Positions 42,173-43,364 of a stretch of 43,364 bases of DNA are shown piece after piece (position 1 is the first letter of the stretch; every line of letters starts with the position of its first letter). The position numbers and the translations under genes are program-made. Below the pieces are notes generated by a model that ran no database searches, had not been told where the DNA came from, and was given only the letters and a program-made list of their open reading frames with translations. This DNA is from Thermoleophilia bacterium. Its GTDB lineage: Bacteria > Actinomycetota > Thermoleophilia > Miltoncostaeales > Miltoncostaeaceae. Location of the stretch: the NCBI GenBank assembly GCA_028285405.1, contig JANQPH010000009.1, positions 1-43,364 of the forward strand, in the 5' to 3' direction.

Positions 42173-43267
42173 CTAGATCGGATCGTTGCCGTACATGTAG
42201 ATGATCCGGTCGCCCTGCTCCAGCGACGTCGTGCGGGGGTCGTCGAAACGCAGGACTTCGTGCTCGCGAACCACCGCGACGACCAGATGGTGGGGATCGA
42301 GGTCCGCTCGCGCGCCGATCTCCGCATCGGTGACGTGGCGCTCGGCGATGTCGAGTCCGACACCGGTCGCGAGCAGGTCCTCGAGCACCCTCACCAGCCG
42401 TGGGGCCTCCGTCGCGAGCCCGAGCAGCCGGCCAGCCGCCTCCGAGGACGTGATCACCGAGTCGGCGCCGCTCTGGCGCAGCAGCAGGGCGTTCTCCTCC
42501 TCGCGAGAGGCCGCGACGATCGTCGTCCCCTTCGAGCAGAGCTGGCGCGCGGTCAGCGTGATCAGCACCGCGGCATCGTCTCGTTCCGGGGCGACGACGA
42601 CCGCCTGCGCCCGCTCGATGCCGGCCTCGTCCAGTACCGACGTCGACGCCGCGCTACCGAGGATCGCCACGAGGCCGGCCGCGTTGGCCTCCTCGACGGC
42701 GCGCCGGTTCTGATCGATCACCACGATCTTCTCGCGCGGCACCCCTCGTCCCAGCAGGACGCGGACCGCGCTTTTTCCCTTGGTGCCGAATCCGGCGATG
42801 ATGAAGTGTTCGTTCATGCGGGCTCTCCAGCGCTGCTTTCGCAAGCTCTCGCGCGTGCGGTCGGTGAGCACCTCGAGGGTGGTGCTCACGAGAAGGATCA
42901 GAAAGAGGACTCGCGCCGGCGTGACGAAGAAGGCGTTGATCGCGCGGGCGGTGTCGGTGACCGGGACGATGTCGCCGTACCCGGTGGTCGTGACGCTGAC
43001 GGTGGCGTAGTAGAAGGCGTCGAGGAGATTGACCCCGTCGCCGTTGACCTGGTCCTCGTAGCCGCTTCGGTCGATGAAGACGACCAGGGTCACGAACAGG
43101 ATCAACCCGGCGGCGATCGCGACGCGGCCGAGGATCGCCCGAATCGGGCTCTCGTGGTGTCTCGGGATGAAGACCGGGACGGCGCGAGCCCGGATCGGCA
43201 CCCCGAAACGCGTGCGCTCGGCCAGGGCGGCCGCTCGCTGACGCGCGGATTCTGCGCCGAGTGGCAT
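42173..43267 (-). CDS. Two-helix potassium channel with RCK (TrkA-N/TrkA-C) domain
   Basis: The 364-residue protein has an N-terminal cytosolic tail of about 45 residues, helix 1 (about 47-65), a pore helix and selectivity filter SVTTTGYGDIVP (filter TTGYGD, 94-99), and helix 2 (about 110-132). The Rossmann RCK domain follows with IIAGFGTKGKSAVRVL (159-172) and Asp in VVIDQNRRAVEEA, and the C-terminal TrkA-C-like part starts near AERHVTDAEI. Such channels are gated by ligand or ions at the RCK ring, as in MthK. ATG start; a TAACCT -10 lies 9 bases upstream. Confidence 0.93.
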   Translation of the reverse strand: MPLGAESARQRAAALAERTRFGVPIRARAVPVFIPRHHESPIRAILGRVAIAAGLILFVTLVVFIDRSGYEDQVNGDGVNLLDAFYYATVSVTTTGYGDIVPVTDTARAINAFFVTPARVLFLILLVSTTLEVLTDRTRESLRKQRWRARMNEHFIIAGFGTKGKSAVRVLLGRGVPREKIVVIDQNRRAVEEANAAGLVAILGSAASTSVLDEAGIERAQAVVVAPERDDAAVLITLTARQLCSKGTTIVAASREEENALLLRQSGADSVITSSEAAGRLLGLATEAPRLVRVLEDLLATGVGLDIAERHVTDAEIGARADLDPHHLVVAVVREHEVLRFDDPRTTSLEQGDRIIYMYGNDPI

Positions 43268-43276
43268 CCAGCCGGC

Positions 43277-43282
43277 AGGTTA
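43277..43282 (-). promoter_or_regulatory. -10 element of a probable near-leaderless promoter (K+ channel)
   Basis: TAACCT on the minus strand ends 9 bases before the ATG at 43267. An AGGAG overlaps it 15 bases from the start, too far to act well as a Shine-Dalgarno. Confidence 0.4.
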
Positions 43283-43354
43283 CTCCTGTGAGCCGGACCG
43301 GAGAGCAATCGACGCCCTGTGTCGATACATCGCAGCTGTCCGCCGAGAGGACGC

Positions 43355-43364
43355 ATGCCGGGTC
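43355..43364 (+). CDS. Possible start of a gene that runs out of the window
   Basis: An ATG at 43355 follows GAGAGG (43345-43350) at 4 bases. Only three codons are in view, so the call rests on the ribosome site and on the divergent position relative to the K+ channel gene. Confidence 0.2.

Overview
The window is strongly GC-rich, gene-dense, ordinary bacterial chromosome. The gene complement points to Actinomycetota: SepF, polyphosphate glucokinase, an FHA gene followed by a MerR/FtsR-type gene as in the garA-ftsR pair, a WhiG-type anti-sigma (RsiG-like) gene, an Asp-type MurA, and GTG/TTG starts. A deep branch such as Thermoleophilia or Rubrobacteria fits best, because the RsiG-like protein has one signature motif rather than two. 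That placement is inference. I see no insertion sequence, integrase, prophage module or CRISPR array, and no stretch over 300 bases lacks a gene.

Layout. 1-597: 3' end of a 23S rRNA gene, a 5S rRNA gene and a clear intrinsic terminator. 663-4271: an SDR enzyme, an FAD-dependent amine oxidase-like enzyme and xseA-xseB. 4247-6543 (minus): a secreted collagen/C1q-like protein, two uncharacterised proteins in an operon, and a CDGSH iron-sulfur protein. 6562-7740: a class V aminotransferase-fold enzyme divergent from the CDGSH gene. 7754-15361: murA then hisZ-hisG-hisD-hisB-hisH-hisA-hisF-ridA, nearly all joined by 4-base overlaps. 15425-21732: a small unknown gene (minus), a CCA-adding-type nucleotidyltransferase, then pgeF-yggS-sepF-proC-yggT-DUF167-lspA-rluD, a division and envelope block.

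21879-26383: rpsB-tsf-pyrH-frr-uppS-cdsA, translation and lipid-carrier synthesis. 26403-29642: an APC permease (minus), an M42 aminopeptidase (plus) and an EAL-domain protein (minus) interrupt the usual cdsA-dxr junction. 29755-35125: dxr-rseP-ispG-proS and a tRNA-Pro(GGG) gene, linking MEP isoprenoid synthesis to undecaprenyl lipid production by uppS. 35184-37946: CDP-alcohol phosphatidyltransferase, the RsiG-like protein, zinc-ribbon/FHA protein, MerR/FtsR-like regulator, apt. 37943-43267: polyphosphate glucokinase, M32 carboxypeptidase, a small membrane protein, two paralogous lipoproteins and a K+ channel with a regulatory RCK domain.

Signals running through the window. At about ten genes a TANNNT -10 hexamer lies 6-9 bases (mostly 7) before the start codon, which implies leaderless mRNAs. 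Most operon junctions are NTGA overlaps, and this pattern together with Shine-Dalgarno spacing argues for CTG starts in rpsB and hisG. Two convergent gene pairs share one palindromic CTAG as both stop codons. The most interesting single locus is the small RsiG-like gene at 35866, a likely c-di-GMP-responsive anti-sigma factor of the single-motif type, in a window that also encodes an EAL c-di-GMP phosphodiesterase.
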